64,000 nucleotides of DNA from Paulinella micropora (Eukaryota; Cercozoa; Imbricatea; Euglyphida). Below, piece after piece: positions 23,125-50,667 of this stretch. A program made the position numbers and the translations under genes. The number at the start of each line of letters is the position of its first letter. The stretch's first letter is position 1. The stretch is taken from NCBI GenBank assembly GCA_009731375.1, contig BJOX01000165.1, positions 495,793-559,792 of the forward strand, given 5' to 3'. The notes under the pieces are model-generated. The model was not told where the DNA came from. It ran no database searches and saw only the letters and a list, made by a program, of their open reading frames with translations.

Positions 23125-23786
23125 AGAGAGAGAGAGAGAGACCCTCCTGCTCTTGGGATTTTGCGTTTTTTTTCTTTTTTTCTTTTTTTCTTTTTTTTTT
23201 CCCCCTCTCTTTTCTTTTGTTCTCTTTTCTGTTTTTGCGTTGCTTTCCTGGGATTTTTCTGCAGACTTCTTGCTATTGAATTGGCTATGTGGATTCTCCT
23301 TCCTTTACCTGTTCTCTGAGCCATTTCACATCTTCTTTTCAGCCTGTCTATTAATTGTAGTCAGTGAAACCTTACCAGAGCTTGCCCTGTGTACATACAT
23401 ACATACATACATACATACGTACATATACACACACACATGTATATATACATACGTACATGTACACACACACATACATACATACATACATACATATATGCAT
23501 ACATACATACATACATACATACATACAACACATCTTGACAGATGTCCGGAGCGTCCACGTTGCTAACCGCTCCTGCTAATGAAAAAGACGGACGCTCCTC
23601 GTCGGTCTCTCTCTCTCTCTGTCTCTCTGTCTCTCTCTCTCTCTCTCCTCTTCTCTTTCTCCCCCCCCCCCCTTCTCTCACACAATATACACACACATAC
23701 ACAGATCTCGGTGAATTCAGACGACTCGCAAGGAGACTTACCGGTGCCACCGGTCTATCTGCTATCTATCTATCTATCTATCTATA

Positions 23787-23820
<34 letters not shown>

Positions 23821-24520
23821 CCTATCTATCTATCTACCTACCTACCTACCTACCTACCTACCTCCTACCTAGCTACCTACCTACCTACCTCCCTGCCTCC
23901 CTGCCTGCCTGCCTACCTACCTACCTACCTACCTACCTACCTACCTACCTACCTACCTACCTGCCTACCTACCCACCCACCTACCTATCTGTCAATCTCA
24001 CTGTCCATCCATCCATCCATCCATCCATCCATCCACCCACCCACCCATCCATCCATCCACCCACCCATCCATCCATCCATCCACCCACCCACCCATCCAT
24101 CCATCCATCCATCAATCTCTCTCAGTTGGCTGGACCTATCAGTATCTCGGTCTCCCCCGCCAGCCCCGTCACCGCGGACACGCGATCAGAGTCTGAACGA
24201 CAGTCATTAATAATCCACCTCGACCGTGTACCAAGCAATAAAACAAGCACAAGCCCCAAGGTGATTTGCTTTACTTTATTTAATTTGTTTGTTTGTTTGT
24301 TTGTTTGTTTGTTTGTTTCTGTGTTATGATCATTCGCTTTACTTTATTTAATTTGTTTGTTTGTTTGTTTGTGTGTTTGTCTCTTTGTTTGTTTGTTTTC
24401 TGTGGTATGATCTTGTTGGATCCACCCCGATGCGCGTTGGTTGTCTGCGTCATGATTTTGCTTCGTGACAGTCCATCGTGTAACAAGTAATAAAAACAGC
24501 CCAAAACCTCAGATTTGTAT
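22870..24520. repeat. Mosaic of CA, TCTA, TACA, TC, CTAC, ATCC and TTTG repeats
   Basis: Consecutive blocks: poly-C/CA (22870-22945), TCTA (23070-23125), GA (23125-23140), TACA (23393-23527), TC (23608-23665), TCTA then CTAC (23757-23985), ATCC (24004-24115) and TTTG (24281-24400). A motif TCGGTGAATTCAGA near 22967 recurs near 23708 beside TCTA blocks, implying a duplicated cassette. No gene is supported. Confidence 0.8.
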
Positions 24521-24689
24521 ATATAATATGTATGTATGTATGTATGTAATTTAATGTAAATGTAAATGTAAATGTAAGGTAATGTAATGTTATGTTATGT
24601 TTTTTTTCTTTTTTTATTTTGTTATGTTATGTTATGTTATGTATGCATGAATGTATGTGATGTATGTTAATAATGTATGCATGTATGTG

Positions 24690-24737
<48 letters not shown>

Positions 24738-24934
24738 TCTATTCTATTCTTTTCTATCTATTCTATTCTATTCTATTCTATCTATCTATTCTATCTCTCT
24801 ATTCTATCTATCTATCTATTTTATCTATTCTATCTATCTATTCTATCTATCTATTCTCTCTCTCTATTCTCTCTTCTCTCTCTATTCTCTCTCTCTATTC
24901 TTTCTCTTTCTCTTCTCTCTCTCTCTTCTCTCTC

Positions 24935-24994
<60 letters not shown>

Positions 24995-25246
24995 CCAGTC
25001 GGACCGGCGAGGCAGTCTGGACAGACCGCACAGTCAACATGAGCAAATACACTTGGTACATACAAACATACAGACATAATATACGTAACATACATACAAC
25101 ATACATACATACAGACAGACATACAGACAGACAGACAGACAGACAGACATACATACATGCACGCATGCATGCATACATACATACATACATACATACATAC
25201 ATAGGATCGACGCCCAACGAGGCCCGATGGACACCACGTGGTAACG

Positions 25247-25327
<81 letters not shown>

Positions 25328-25485
25328 TTGTTTATTTATTTCTATACATATACATATACATATACAAAAACCAAAAAACAAAAAAGACACACACACACAC
25401 ATGCACACATGCACATGCACATGCATATTTACACCTACATCCATATTCACACCCATACCATATCCTTATACGTATACATATACAT
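24521..25485. repeat. Mosaic of ATGT, TCTA, TC, CAGA and TA repeats
   Basis: Blocks include TATG/AAATGT (24527-24680), TCTA grading into TC (24690-24992), CATA/CAGA (25060-25203) and a TA array (25250-25328). Short unique islands lie at 24993-25060 and 25203-25250. No gene is supported. Confidence 0.8.
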
Positions 25486-25630
25486 TTAGGGCGAGGCGTT
25501 TCATTCAATTGGTGGGTTAGCGCTTACACATTCATATACGCGACACAGAGACATTCACTTTCACATCCACATCCACATCCACATCCATACACATACATAT
25601 CCATATACATATAGGGCGGGACTTTACTTT

Positions 25631-25669
<39 letters not shown>

Positions 25670-25874
25670 GTATACATATACATATACATATACATGTACA
25701 TGTACATGTACATGTACATGTACATGTACATATACGTATACGTATACGTATATATGTACATGTACATGTACATATAATGCATGTACATGTACATGTACAT
25801 ATCCACATACATTATACATATACACATACACATACACATACACGGACACGGACACGTACACGTACACATACACG

Positions 25875-25906
<32 letters not shown>

Positions 25907-26243
25907 AACATACACATACACAGACACATACACAGACTCATACATACACATATACGTAGGGTGAGACGTTTCATTCAATAGGTGGGATCGCCGCATACAC
26001 AGACACAGACACAGACACGTATATATACATATACGTAGGGTGAGACGTTTCATTCAATAGATGGGATCGCCACAGACACATACACATACACATACACAGA
26101 CACAGACACAGGCATTTACATCTTGGTAGGGTGAGACGTTTCATTGGGATCGCCACATACACAGATACATACACATACACAGACACAGACACACGACATG
26201 TACATCTTGTTAGGGCGAGACGTTTCATTCAATAGGTGGCATA
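25486..26243. repeat. Interspersed short satellite, five copies
   Basis: A motif GAGACGTTTCATTCAATAGG (or close variant), usually preceded by GTAGG and followed by TGGGATCGCC, occurs near 25493, 25961, 26040, 26131 and 26217. The copies are separated by hexamer-type ACATAT/CACATA repeats. Its reverse complement (CCTATTGAATGAAACGTCTC) resembles the start of the repeated exon-like cassette at 26577-26873. Confidence 0.7.
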
Positions 26244-26284
26244 GCACGCCGCATGTCACACCTGCAACACGGACAGGTAGCTAG

Positions 26285-26337
26285 GTGTGTATGTATCTAT
26301 GTATCTATGTATGTATGCATGTATGTACGTATGCATG

Positions 26338-26368
<31 letters not shown>

Positions 26369-26560
26369 TGTGTGTAATGTATGTAATGTATGTATGTATG
26401 TATGTAATGTATGTAATGTAATGTATGTAATGTAATGTATGTATGTAATGTAATGTAATGTATGTAATGTAATGTAATGTAATGCAAGGTAATGTCATGT
26501 AATGTAATTTAATGTATGTAATGTATGTAATGAATGTATGAATGTATGTATGTAATGTAT
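26285..26560. repeat. (ATGTA)n and (TATG)n arrays
   Basis: TATG tetramers followed by ATGTA/ATGTAATGTA pentamer-type repeats. No coding content. Confidence 0.85.
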
Positions 26561-26576
26561 GGTATATATGTTGTAG

Positions 26577-26873
26577 GTTATTGAACGAGACGTATATCCT
26601 CTGTTCCTCTTCGAGAGCAACTTACACTGCAAACGACTTTATTCGCATGTTTTGTTTGTTATGTATCTGTGAACTATGTCATGTGTGTAGCCTATGGAAG
26701 GACGTATGTCCTCTCTCTTCACCTTCAAGAACAGATGACGCTGCCAAAGATTATATTTGCATGTATGTTTGCATGTATGTATGTATGATGTGTTGTGTGT
26801 GTAGCCTCTGGAGCGACGCATGTCCTCTCTTCCCCTGCAAGAGCAGATTGCACTGCGAAAGACTGCACTGCAG
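26577..26873 (+). other. Triplicated exon-like cassette, possible ATPase 5' exon
   Basis: Three diverged copies (26577-26640, 26691-26760, 26805-26873) each follow a GTAG acceptor-like end. Only the third is a clean 69-bp phase-0 exon ([19 protein letters not shown]...) with a GT donor at 26874. It could be the exon preceding 27356 of the ATPase. The other two lack an open frame in that register. The same pattern, degenerate copies beside an intact exon, recurs through the ATPase gene. Confidence 0.45.
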
Positions 26874-26874
26874 G

Positions 26875-26929
<55 letters not shown>

Positions 26930-27117
26930 AGACAGACAGAGAGACACAGAGAGACAGAGAGAGAGAGAGAGAGTGCTCAACGCATTCGTATACATATACA
27001 TATTCATATACATAAACATATTCATATACAAATATACATATTCATATACATCATACTGTAGCACGCTGCAGTGGAGATCCAGATTGCTCAACGTATACGT
27101 ATGCATATGCATATTAT

Positions 27118-27153
<36 letters not shown>

Positions 27154-27220
27154 ATATATATATATATAAATATATGTATATATATTTGTATATATACATA
27201 TATACATATACATACATACA

Positions 27221-27256
<36 letters not shown>

Positions 27257-27271
27257 TGTTTGTATGTATGT

Positions 27272-27309
<38 letters not shown>

Positions 27310-27355
27310 GTACATATACATATACATGTGCATGTACATCATGTGGTCAATGTAG
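26874..27355. repeat. GA, TATA and CATATA arrays with exon fragments
   Basis: A GA array (26875-26973), then CATATA and TA repeats. A fragment near 27062-27093 (after TGTAG) and a shorter one near 26972-26990 match exon 27356-27403 around GAGAT-CAGATTGCTCAACG. No other gene signal. Confidence 0.6.
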
Positions 27356-44436
<17,081 letters not shown>

Positions 44437-44918
44437 GTAGCACACCCTGCCTCATCGATTGTTGGGCACATCTACGAAGTGAAGAGAGAAAAGCGTTCCT
44501 GCTTTGATCTCATCCTTCTCCATCAACCGAAGTGATACGACAAAAATGCTGAAGCCATCACGTCAAAGCTCAGGGTAAGAGCTTTCCAACCATGTGCTCT
44601 TCATTGTCGTATCTCAAAGATTGATTGGGAAACATGAGTTCAAAGTTGGGCTGTTTTGCCGCTTAAGTGTCCTTACTAAGACCAGCAGGTCATTCTCCAT
44701 CAGTAGTCATCGTCATCCTGAGGAAGTAGGATTTAGGTTTTTCTTCTACATCGGAAATTCGGGCTTCGGGTTAAGTCCGGGTTTTTCCGGTGCGAGAGCC
44801 ACCACAGGCAAGCGAAATCAGGCCTGGGTGGCTCTCGCGCTCCCAAAATCCAAACTGTTAAATTGTTATATACAGTCTAGGCCACCCACCGACTACTACT
44901 ACTACTACTACTACACTG

Positions 44919-44976
<58 letters not shown>

Positions 44977-45038
44977 GTCGACTTCTACTACTGCCCTTTT
45001 GCCGAGGTGTAAGTGCCACTGTCCGCAACCCGGGCGCT

Positions 45039-45086
<48 letters not shown>

Positions 45087-45300
45087 ATTCCAGCAGTGAT
45101 GCCTGGAGCGCGTTACGATCGATATCGCTATTCGTAAAATGACTAAGGATTCCACCCTTTGTCAGCTATATATCTGAGTATAATTGGTATTACTTGATTA
45201 ATGAGTTCAGGCGGGGTAGAATTCTGTTGGGTGACCTCTGAACTTTCAAACTGATTTATTTGCAAAATACATGAGCTGAAAAAAATGACATTTATCACTC
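44437..45300. other. ATPase 3' flank with (CTA)n and (GA)n tracts
   Basis: Contains the likely 3' UTR, a copy of a dispersed repeat (about 44505-44665), a CTA array (44891-44977) and a GA array (45042-45083). No further gene is recognised. Confidence 0.6.
44505..44665. repeat. Dispersed 150-bp repeat, copy 1
   Basis: Shares AGAGCTTTCCAAC, TCGTATCTCAAA and GATTGATTGGGAAA-type blocks with 46461-46605 and, more weakly, 46257-46412. AT-rich and non-coding. Confidence 0.6.
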
Positions 45301-45364
45301 GGTGAGAGTTCAGGTCACTAATTTGAAATCAGACTACTACTACCACATTATTATTATTATTATT

Positions 45365-45411
45365 ATACTCCCAGATGGTAGACCTTAACCACTGGGCTAT
45401 CGCGGTGCCAC

Positions 45412-45442
<31 letters not shown>

Positions 45443-45889
45443 ATATCTGAGGCGTACTGATGCAGCTAATGGCATATCCTCAACGGACATAAGCCTCCAA
45501 TACCCTTGTTCGAGGTCCTCCACCCCCCCGTGTCAGTCTCTCGCCTGATGATCGGGGCCACCGATGGAGCTCCTGAGGGCAAGACTGCACTAAGCCGAGG
45601 TTATTCCGCAGTCCCAGCAACCTCTTGCAAGACGTCACCGAATGTGCAAGTGCATACACCAAGCGCGGTTGCTAGAGCTGCCTCGAAACCCCACCCATAA
45701 CAATCTGGTGTCTGCTGGGTCCTGGGCTATCAACCAGCATATGCGGAGTTTAAGATCTTTTACGCGCGCAACGACCCTCCTCCCCAGCATCTACCACCAA
45801 AGGGTTATGAGTTGGCGTCACAGTTTAACGCCTTGAGGCCATTGGGCTGAATAATAATAATAATAATAATAATAACAACAACAATGATG

Positions 45890-45946
<57 letters not shown>

Positions 45947-46015
45947 GTGCTTCTCTGTCAATGGCTGATGCATTTCTGCACATGCGCCTCAATAATAATA
46001 ATAATAATAATAATA

Positions 46016-46062
<47 letters not shown>

Positions 46063-46065
46063 TCG
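45365..46065. mobile_element. SINE-like segment with (AAT)n tails
   Basis: Two short non-coding parts each end in AAT repeats. On minus, 45365-45405 reads ATAGCCCAGTGGTTAAGG, a good tRNA A-box. On plus, GTTCGAGGTCCTCC near 45508 resembles a B-box, and a 370-bp body ends TTGAGGCCATTGGGCTG followed by AAT units (45850-45945). A-box, B-box and A-rich trinucleotide tail together suggest tRNA-derived SINEs, possibly two head-to-head fragments. Confidence 0.45.
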
Positions 46066-46256
46066 CCTTAGCTATCTAAAATATTGCTAATAAAGTAATA
46101 ACACGACCACTGGAAGTAATAATAATAACGCTTTTTTGCATACACGAACTACAATTCAAGACTTTTGTATAATAATCTCACATATGACGAAAAGCACCGT
46201 AACATCACATCGAACTATTACTACCAACAACCCTCACAGTGATAAAATGATCCAAC

Positions 46257-46605
46257 TTTAATCTCATCAGTATGTTACTCTTGAAAATTTTCAAGCCCAT
46301 CGTTTGAAAGCTCAAGACAATGGCTTTCAAACGATGTCCTGAGCATTTTCAGTGTAGTATATCAACTATTGAATGATTAAGCCAACCTTGGCAAAGTTGG
46401 ATGGTTCTGTCTCTAGACTGTTGTCAGTAATGATAATGACATTCAAATGGCAAACTATCCAATTTTAATCTTCGTTCTCCGTCAATCGTGATGATATGTA
46501 AATGCTGATGCCGTCTGTTGAAAGCTCAGCACAAGAGCTTTCCAACAATTTCTCAGAATTTTCGTATCTCAAATATTGATTGAGGAAAATGAGGTCAAAG
46601 TTGAG
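46257..46605. repeat. Dispersed 150-bp repeat, copies 2 and 3
   Basis: Two diverged tandem copies (46257-46412 and 46461-46605). Each has a small internal inverted repeat around GTTTGAAAGCTCA...TTTCAAAC or GTTGAAAGCTCA...TTTCCAAC, giving a stem of about 8-10 bp. Confidence 0.55.
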
Positions 46606-46641
46606 TGATTTTTACCACTTGAAAGGTTGTCCGTAATACGA

Positions 46642-46722
46642 GACTATATAAGATTTTATTCATAACTAGAAGTTAATACGTGACTATATAAGATTTTATT
46701 CATAACTAGAAGTTAATACGTG
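46642..46722. repeat. 40-bp tandem duplication
   Basis: The unit GACTATATAAGATTTTATTC...GAAGTTAATACGT occurs twice in perfect tandem. Confidence 0.85.
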
Positions 46723-47469
46723 ACTTAGTAGTATAGGGGAGGCATTCAACTGTAATGTTGAAAAATAAATATGAGTTACCATTCGAAAATTATTTAGATC
46801 CTAGTTCACTACAGCATAACCGTACAGTCACGGTATCTTCACTCTTATCACTCAATACTTAGTAATTAATTTCCTATATTATCATATTTTCTAGTACTGG
46901 TAGCGAATTGCATTTATGTTCACATATTACCAATTTGGTGAGGTTGGTTGCCTTTTTGGTTCTTTTGAATCTTAGTAAAATGATGGTAGACAACTGGGAT
47001 CCCGGAGCCTCTGGTTAACAGGCTTGTTGGAGTCGCTACCGGACCTTCAAATTGTCTATCGGGTTATGAGCATTGTTGATGTGTTCCATGCGAGTAGCAA
47101 AACGGAAGGAGGGGATAGGAAAATGCGAAGGAGTATGCAGTGTGAAGTCGCTTCGAAAGAGAGAGCTGGCGTCTGCTAGAAGGGCTACTGCGCATCGGTC
47201 TGCGTCTCTGCCAAAGAGGCACAGTCTGAGCAGAAGGCAAGTTAGCAGAAAGATCGGTTCGGTTTGCTGCGGAGTGTGTGTTCTGCTTTGTTTTGCAGAG
47301 TGAGCTGAATTGGACATCAGAAGGTGTTGCTTTTTTTTGGCGAGACTTTGAGTCTTCGATTGGAGCCGCGCTGCTTTTTTTTTTAATTTCATCAGACTGA
47401 GCACTTTAACGACCTGCTAAAACCACTACCGTTGACATTTTACTATGCTATTTTTGACCTGCACGTTAG
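46723..47469. other. Unique AT-rich spacer
   Basis: Short open frames on both strands (for example 47036-47404 minus) lack recognisable motifs. I see no supportable gene. Confidence 0.4.
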
Positions 47470-48540
47470 ACTCACGATGATTCTCCTCTGCACGACGTTT
47501 CGACTTCACTAACTATATAGTTTTCGATTTCGTTCAGGAATGACTTCAAAGGATTTAATGAAAGTTTTTTTACAAAAGATTAACTTTTGTCTTTCTTCGT
47601 TGATTTATTATCTTTTTCCCTGATCGGATTTCCCGTGAACACGCATGTGCTGTAAATCATAAGTTTGTGGACAAGGAAACAGACTTCCTGAGAAACTGCT
47701 GAGAAATCTTTCCCAAATGAAAATTTCAATACTTCAACCGTGAACATATTAGTTGGACTTGAAGACCTCCTTCAAGTACGGAGGCTACACTCCCATCTTC
47801 AAGTGTTACACCTTACCAACTCACAATCTACGTTCATAATGTTCGTACTTTGCAACCCAAGTGAAGTCACAATGCAAACAATTAGAAATAAATACATAAT
47901 AATAATAAATAAACGAAGTGACCTTTCAGCGGAGTATTTACTGGTATTGCACCTACTCTTTGGCGTTAGGACTTAATGCAAGTCACGAGTCCTCGGACTC
48001 TGTGAGAGTAGGTGAAATACCAGTAAATAGTAGAGCCTGAGATCACTTCGCCTGTTTATTTACGTAATCAAGTTTCGAACTTTTTGCGGCTGAGGCTTGG
48101 ATGCAACTTACAATCAAGGGTGAAACGTAGATTGTGAGCCTGAGGTCTCCAGTTCTCAAACGGATAGTGTCTTTTTGTTTCTAGTTATATAACAGTCATA
48201 AAACGGATAGTGTCGGGCCCGGTGGTGAAATCGAAAACCAACTTTCAACTGATTTGGGAAGGCTAGGCGAGAATGACTCCCTGGGACAGATGTAAAACAC
48301 AGTCAAACATTGTTTTTCCGTCACTCGTGTTACCATTGTCCACAAATTTACCGCAACGTGCGTGTCACGGGTGACTTAACGGGAAATCGGGGGAAAAGGC
48401 AATAGAGTGGGAAAGGCAATAGTTGATCATCAGCTTTTCTAAAAAGATCTTTGACTTAATCGTTTGAAATTACTTCTGAACGGAATCGAAAACTAGTTAG
48501 TGAAGTCGAAACGTCGTGCAGAGGAGAATCCTTTGGGAAA
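47470..48540. mobile_element. Foldback element, about 1.07 kb imperfect inverted repeat
   Basis: The left end ATTCTCCTCTGCACGACGTT...TCACTAACTA matches the reverse complement of the right end over about 110 bp. Weaker pairing continues inward: GGATTTCCCGT, GTTTGTGGACAA, CACAATCTACGTT and TATTTACTGGTATT with CACCTACTCT, converging on a centre near 47985. There is no protein-coding content. It fits a foldback transposon or a large palindromic MITE. Confidence 0.7.
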
Positions 48541-49065
48541 CTACCCATCGTGGAACCTTTACCGACTCCTTTCAGAGTCTATCCGGGCTACCCAGCAAGA
48601 CTATCAACGCAGTATGGAAACGCACTTTAATAACTCGTATACTGATAAAAGAACTGACGCTTTGACTTCCCGCCATGTCACAGATTGACTAACTTAGGTA
48701 TAGGTCTTACGCATTTTGGTTAACATTGGCATTATTGACTGTCCGGCCTATTGACAAATCAACTACCTAAGTAACGGTGAATTAAATTGAAATAGTAATG
48801 ACCAACGCTCCCCCTTAGTTATTTGTGTCAATGTCATGACTACCGTCATAAGTGTCGTATAGTTCTGAAGCAAATGAAAAATTTGCAAGGGGTATCAAGT
48901 GCAACTAAAAACTATATATATAAAAACGTTAGGGGTGTGAGGAAACAAGTGAAAAGAAAGAGAAGCGGGCTGTATGCGATAAAATAATACTATCCTTCTT
49001 TTTTCGCGCACCCGAAGCCAGAAAAGTCAGGAATCCCCCCCACCGGCCACCGCAAGGCCTGGGGT
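48541..49065. other. Spacer; possible Copia 3' LTR start
   Basis: On minus, a GGTGGGGGGGATTC purine run near 49030-49045 followed by TGACTTTTCTGG looks like a polypurine tract and an LTR start. The second LTR is not in the window, so the boundary is unproven. Confidence 0.35.
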
Positions 49066-49407
49066 CTAGTCAAGCTCGTTGCGCAGCTCATCGCCATCGT
49101 ATGCTAAACCGTCCTCAGTTCCTCTCGCCTCTATTTCCCATTCTTCTTGATCATGTTCCCGTCCTTCTGCTAGTTCCCGACGTTGTTCTATTTCTTGTTT
49201 TGGGTATCGTCCGTGTTTCAGCTTTAGGAATTCCGCGCGATTGACTTTCCATTCGGCTTGCTGGTCTATGACCTGTCCCACGGCACGGAGTCCAGCCACT
49301 GCATCGATCGAAGATTCCACAGCTTCCAATCCGGCATCGACAATACTAAACAACTCACACAGAGCGAGAACAAAAACACAAAACATAGGTGAAACACCCG
49401 TAGTCAT
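49066..49407 (-). CDS. Small ORF downstream of Copia RNase H
   Basis: 113 codons starting MTTGVSPMFCVFVLALCELF, a hydrophobic signal-like N-terminus, then a charged Glu/Arg-rich region. It lies between RNase H and the putative polypurine tract. No family is recognised. It could be a chance frame in the element's 3' region. Confidence 0.3.
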   Translation of the reverse strand: MTTGVSPMFCVFVLALCELFSIVDAGLEAVESSIDAVAGLRAVGQVIDQQAEWKVNRAEFLKLKHGRYPKQEIEQRRELAEGREHDQEEWEIEARGTEDGLAYDGDELRNELD

Positions 49408-49422
49408 TCCGGTTCACCCGGA

Positions 49423-49897
49423 ATGATAACCGTGAATTTGTTGAGCAATAAGTAAACTGCTCGCGCGGCAACGGTTTGGTGAGTAAATCTCCTATCTGCT
49501 TTTTAGTACCTTCCTTTATAAACTTTATCTCTCCATCTCTCTGAAGGTGATAAATGAAGTGTAATTCGAGAGGCAAATGTTTGGTGCGGGGTCCGGATAA
49601 TCCTCTTTCACCCGCGAGAATTGTTTGCGAATTATCCTCGAAAATTTCCACTGCACCTTTTTGCGGAATTCCGAGTTCCTGTCTGACATGACCTATTGCT
49701 AGTCCTTCTCTTATGCATTCAGCAGCTGCGTAAATTTCCGCGTCATTTGAACTAAGTGCTATCCTACTCTGTCTTTTTGAAAGCCAACCTATTGGGTCTC
49801 CTCCCCACAAGATTATGAAACCTGTGCGAGACTTCCCCGTCTTCAAACAGACTTTGTGAGCGGCATCAGGCCACAAAGTGACCTTAGGGTAGGACAT
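49423..49897 (-). CDS. Copia RNase H domain
   Basis: Reads LWPDAAH (first Asp), GWLSKRQSRIALSSNDAE with IYAAAECIRE (Glu), IFEDNSQTIL (Asp) and RTKHLPLELHFI (His), ending DLLTKPLPREQF. This is the standard Copia RNase H with catalytic residues present. Confidence 0.85.
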
Positions 49898-49922
49898 ACC
49901 CTCTTGAACGGATTTTGGCCCG

Positions 49923-50426
49923 TTAAAAGCTATACCGCGAAAGAGTTATTAAATAGCGTATGATTCTGCCTAACATAGCGTAAGTTACTCCCTTGTCTAT
50001 GGTTTGCATGACGCTTGCAGCGTTAAGAGCTTGTTCAATATCAGGTCTGGTCATCTTACCTAAATAAAGCAAACTGCCTACTATACTCGGAATAGACATT
50101 TTACGCAAAGCTGCATTTTCAGACATTGCTTCCGGAGTTTGGTCTACCGCTGGGGTACTTACCGGACGAGAATTTGCGTATCCTGTCTCACGTAAAATTT
50201 GCAATTGGTACTTTCTTTGGTGCAATACGATTCTGCCTTTCTCATGCACTATCTCTATCCCTTTGAGTTCCTTTGCGACTCCTAGCCTTTTGAGTGGGTA
50301 GTACTGTTCTAACGCAGACGCGAATTTTTCATAGGCTTCTTTGTTAGGTGCGGAAAATATTAAATCATCCACGTGAAATACTCTCATTATCGCATCTCTT
50401 ATAGGCTTGTTTTTCTCTACAAACAT
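49923..50426 (-). CDS. Copia reverse transcriptase, C-terminal part
   Basis: Starts at a remnant just before motif C (FHVDDLIFSA, both Asp present) and runs through LKRLGVAKELKG and VGSLLYLGKMTRPDIEQAL. The fingers and motif A region are deleted, so it cannot be active. Confidence 0.85.
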   Translation of the reverse strand: MFVEKNKPIRDAIMRVFHVDDLIFSAPNKEAYEKFASALEQYYPLKRLGVAKELKGIEIVHEKGRIVLHQRKYQLQILRETGYANSRPVSTPAVDQTPEAMSENAALRKMSIPSIVGSLLYLGKMTRPDIEQALNAASVMQTIDKGVTYAMLGRIIRYLITLSRYSF

Positions 50427-50667
50427 GCATAAGTCGGAGTCTAACAGCCTAAATCCACCTTCCTTGGTCCTTGGGTGGCAGGCAAAATGTTATGTAGAGT
50501 GGTTGCCGAATGTTCCATTTCTGCCCAGAAAGAAATGGGCAGGTGGGCATGGTAACGCATGGCTCTTGCGGCCCCAGCCGTAATGTCATTGGCTTTTTCA
50601 GCTATAGGGTTACCATCTTTGTCCCCCGTTGCTGACGTTTTCCATATAAACTGAATAGACTTCCACC

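Larger units (their letters stand above)
49066..50665 (-). mobile_element. Ty1/Copia retrotransposon, truncated and internally deleted
   Basis: On minus the element retains the integrase C-terminal part (about 50680-50441; AGAARAMRYHAHLPISFWAE), then jumps to the RT palm end (50426-49923), then RNase H (49897-49423) and a short extra frame (49407-49066). Most of integrase and the RT N-terminus are missing. The left part ends before a candidate LTR, and the right end is cut at about 50665 by Gypsy sequence. Confidence 0.8.

Noticed and set aside
47036-47404. Coding gene on minus
   Set aside because: 122-codon frame of biased Lys/Leu/Ser composition without motifs, in AT-rich DNA beside the foldback element.
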